Positions 62,512 to 64,000 of a stretch of 64,000 nucleotides of DNA are shown here, piece by piece. The DNA comes from Komagataeibacter medellinensis NBRC 3288 (GTDB lineage: Bacteria; Pseudomonadota; Alphaproteobacteria; Acetobacterales; Acetobacteraceae), in assembly GCF_000182745.2 (NCBI RefSeq), contig NC_016027.1, positions 2,262,001 through 2,326,000 on the forward strand, in the 5' to 3' direction. Each line of letters opens with the position of its first letter. The first letter of the stretch is position 1. The notes below the pieces were generated by a model. It did not search any database and was not told the origin of the DNA. It was given only the letters and a program-made list of their open reading frames with translations. The position numbers and the translations under genes are program-made.

Positions 62512-63474
62512 TCAGCGATCCGTCAGGCGGAATTCGATTCGTCGGTTACGGGCAAAGGCTTCCGCCGTGGTACCTTTATCCAGCGGCTGGTAATCCGAAA
62601 AGCCCGTCGCGGCCAGGTGGTGTGGGTCAATGCCCTCGGCAATCAGCAGCTTGACCACCGTGATGGCACGGGCGGATGACAGTTCCCAGTTGCTAGGGAA
62701 GGCCGAGTGGATGGGCTGGCGGTCGGCATGGCCATCCACGCGCAGGATCCATGGCACATCGCCCGGAATCTGCTGGGCGACCTGCCGCAGCGTCTTGGCC
62801 AGTACCTTGATCTCCTGAATGCCTTCGGGCGAGAGGTCGGCACCACCGGGCGGGAACAGCACCTCGCTCTGGAATACAAAGCGGTCCCCCACGATCTGCA
62901 CGCCCTTGTGGTCCTGCATCACGTTGCGCAGGCGGCCAAAGAATTCGGAGCGGTAATGCTGCAACTGCTCCACCTTCTTCGCCAGCGCCACATTAAGCTG
63001 CATGCCCAGGTTGCTGATCTGGCGGTCACGGTCATGCACCGTGTCTTCCTCGGCCTCCAGGGCTACGCTCAGCGCGCTGAGTTGGGCATTGAGCTGGGCT
63101 ACCTGTTCATCAAGGGCCGTAGAATGGGCCTGAGCGCTGTCGCGCTCGCTGGTCTGCTGGTTGAGTTGGGCGGTCAGTGAGGTGGCGGTGGCCACATCCG
63201 CATCATGCGCCTTGTGCAGGCCGGCAACCTCGGCCTGCAGGGCAGTGGTATGGCTGTGTTCGAGCGAGAGCATCTGTCCCAGCCGTGCAACCTCGTGCTC
63301 CAGTTGATTGAGTGCCTGCTGGCGCTTGTTCAGCGCGACCGACAGGAACGCCTGCCCCAGCACAAAGACAAGCAGGACGAATATGATGACCATAAGCAGT
63401 GTTGACAGCGCATCAACATAGCCCGGCCATGCATTCAGTTCGGAACGGATAGAACGACGGGAACGACGCGCCAT
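62512..63474 (-). CDS. MotB/OmpA-type peptidoglycan-anchoring membrane protein
   Basis: A 320-aa protein with a single membrane helix near the N-terminus (LSTLLMVIIFVLLVFVLGQAFL), a long coiled coil (about 50-170) and a C-terminal OmpA-like peptidoglycan-binding domain (FQSEVLFPPGGADLSPEGIQEI, LRVDGHADRQP, NWELSSARAITVVKLLI, RNRRIEFRL). The Asp in WPGYVDALSTLL, at the membrane, resembles the MotB proton-binding site. It follows the MotA-like gene by 26 bases, so the two form an ion-driven stator pair. Confidence 0.87.
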   Translation of the reverse strand: MARRSRRSIRSELNAWPGYVDALSTLLMVIIFVLLVFVLGQAFLSVALNKRQQALNQLEHEVARLGQMLSLEHSHTTALQAEVAGLHKAHDADVATATSLTAQLNQQTSERDSAQAHSTALDEQVAQLNAQLSALSVALEAEEDTVHDRDRQISNLGMQLNVALAKKVEQLQHYRSEFFGRLRNVMQDHKGVQIVGDRFVFQSEVLFPPGGADLSPEGIQEIKVLAKTLRQVAQQIPGDVPWILRVDGHADRQPIHSAFPSNWELSSARAITVVKLLIAEGIDPHHLAATGFSDYQPLDKGTTAEAFARNRRIEFRLTDR

Positions 63475-63500
63475 GGAATGAACCTTGTCTTGATCTGCGG

Positions 63501-64000
63501 TCAGGAAGCGGAGTGGTTCGTTCCGGGCGCACTTGCGGCAATGGTGCGCGCAAGCAGGCGCAGGTCATTGCGGATATCAGTTGCCATCTGCTCACGCCCG
63601 GCAGCCGATTCCTGCACCAGCCGCGCCAGCAGCGATTCGATGCCCTGAAGGTGTTCCTCCCCCCGGTTATCAGCAAGAGCGGCCAGCCGGTCGTTCAGGG
63701 CCGTTAGCAGGCGTTGTTCCTGGGCGCGGGTTTCCTCGCTGCGCGCCATCAGGGTTTGCAGCTTTTCCATGTTCTCGGCCGTGTGCTCCAAAAGTGCCTG
63801 CACATAGGCCGGGACCGTCGCATCATTGCCGCCTACCTGTAGCCCGCCTGCGGAAAGACGGGTGATGGTGGCCAGCCATTCTTCCAGTTCGTTGAAGAAA
63901 CGTGTCTGTGCCTGCCCGGCTGTCAGGTCGAGGAAGCCCAGCACCAGTGCGCCCGCCAGCCCGAACATGGAGCCCGAGAAGGCGGTGCCCATGCCGTGCA
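63501..64000 (-). CDS. MotA/TolQ/ExbB-family protein (5' part outside window)
   Basis: The C-terminal 166 residues of a proton-channel-family membrane protein; the N-terminal part lies beyond base 64000. The visible start HGMGTAFSGSMFGLAGALVLGFLDL is the conserved pore-helix region of the family. A helical cytosolic tail follows (LQTLMARSEETRAQEQRLLTALNDRLAAL). It pairs with the MotB/OmpA-type gene downstream. No flagellar genes are nearby, so another energised envelope function is as likely as motility. Confidence 0.82.
   Translation of the reverse strand, partial: HGMGTAFSGSMFGLAGALVLGFLDLTAGQAQTRFFNELEEWLATITRLSAGGLQVGGNDATVPAYVQALLEHTAENMEKLQTLMARSEETRAQEQRLLTALNDRLAALADNRGEEHLQGIESLLARLVQESAAGREQMATDIRNDLRLLARTIAASAPGTNHSAS

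Overview
The window is a GC-rich alphaproteobacterial chromosome segment. It most likely comes from an acetic acid bacterium (Acetobacteraceae, Komagataeibacter/Gluconacetobacter type). Reasons: a permuted alphaproteobacterial tmRNA next to an alphaproteobacterial-type SspB, a fused transaldolase/glucose-6-phosphate isomerase beside a short 6-phosphogluconate dehydrogenase in one pentose-phosphate cluster, mannitol-type polyol dehydrogenase and polyol permease genes, and membrane glucan (Opg) genes. The genus is inference; the sequence alone supports only the family-level guess. No phage, IS element or CRISPR array was seen.

Layout. 1-11257: one plus-strand cluster with the tail of an unknown gene, a type I secretion ABC transporter and its HlyD-type adaptor, a Sel1-repeat protein, a GT2-GT4 fused glycosyltransferase, a protein with a ChW-like motif, and a GT4 glycosyltransferase. 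It looks like a secretion-plus-glycosylation locus whose exported substrate lies outside the window. 11301-16168: inorganic pyrophosphatase, a CAU tRNA, the ABC-F protein EttA, a GNAT protein, and MlaC and MlaA of the outer-membrane lipid system. 16507-21128: ThyX, tmRNA (ssrA), its ClpXP adaptor SspB, class I fumarase and a VOC protein. 21312-22813: a cold-shock-like/TM2 fusion, a PEBP protein and a 75-aa unknown. 22991-26572: a translationally coupled queuosine operon queA-tgt-queG ending in a ribbon-helix-helix gene. 26599-34324: DjlA-like co-chaperone, Mrp/ApbC, OpgC-like acyltransferase, DegP protease, FUSC membrane protein and mannitol dehydrogenase. 34337-41805: GNAT, ModE-like regulator, OpgG/D, OpgH, a secreted unknown, an AT-rich 750-base gap and a polyol permease. 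42083-45351, minus strand: a small coiled-coil protein, HisC, an ankyrin protein, a 39-aa coupled ORF and a metallo-beta-lactamase-fold hydrolase.

45743-57333 carries nearly all of the pentose phosphate pathway on one strand: tkt, tal-pgi, gnd, zwf, two HAD phosphatases, pgl, rpiA and gntK. A low-molecular-weight phosphatase and a fructosamine-kinase-type enzyme follow, a pair known to repair proteins glycated by pentose and tetrose phosphates. 58955-64000: tRNA-Asp, an OxyR/AhpC/AhpD peroxide-defence divergon, ribosomal protein L36, a TPR protein and a MotB/MotA-like pair running off the end.

The most distinctive unexplained structure is a family of six dispersed intergenic elements of about 80 bp. 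Each is built from two adjacent hairpins with AAGTTTTTGG-type inverted ends. Five of the six lie between convergent genes.
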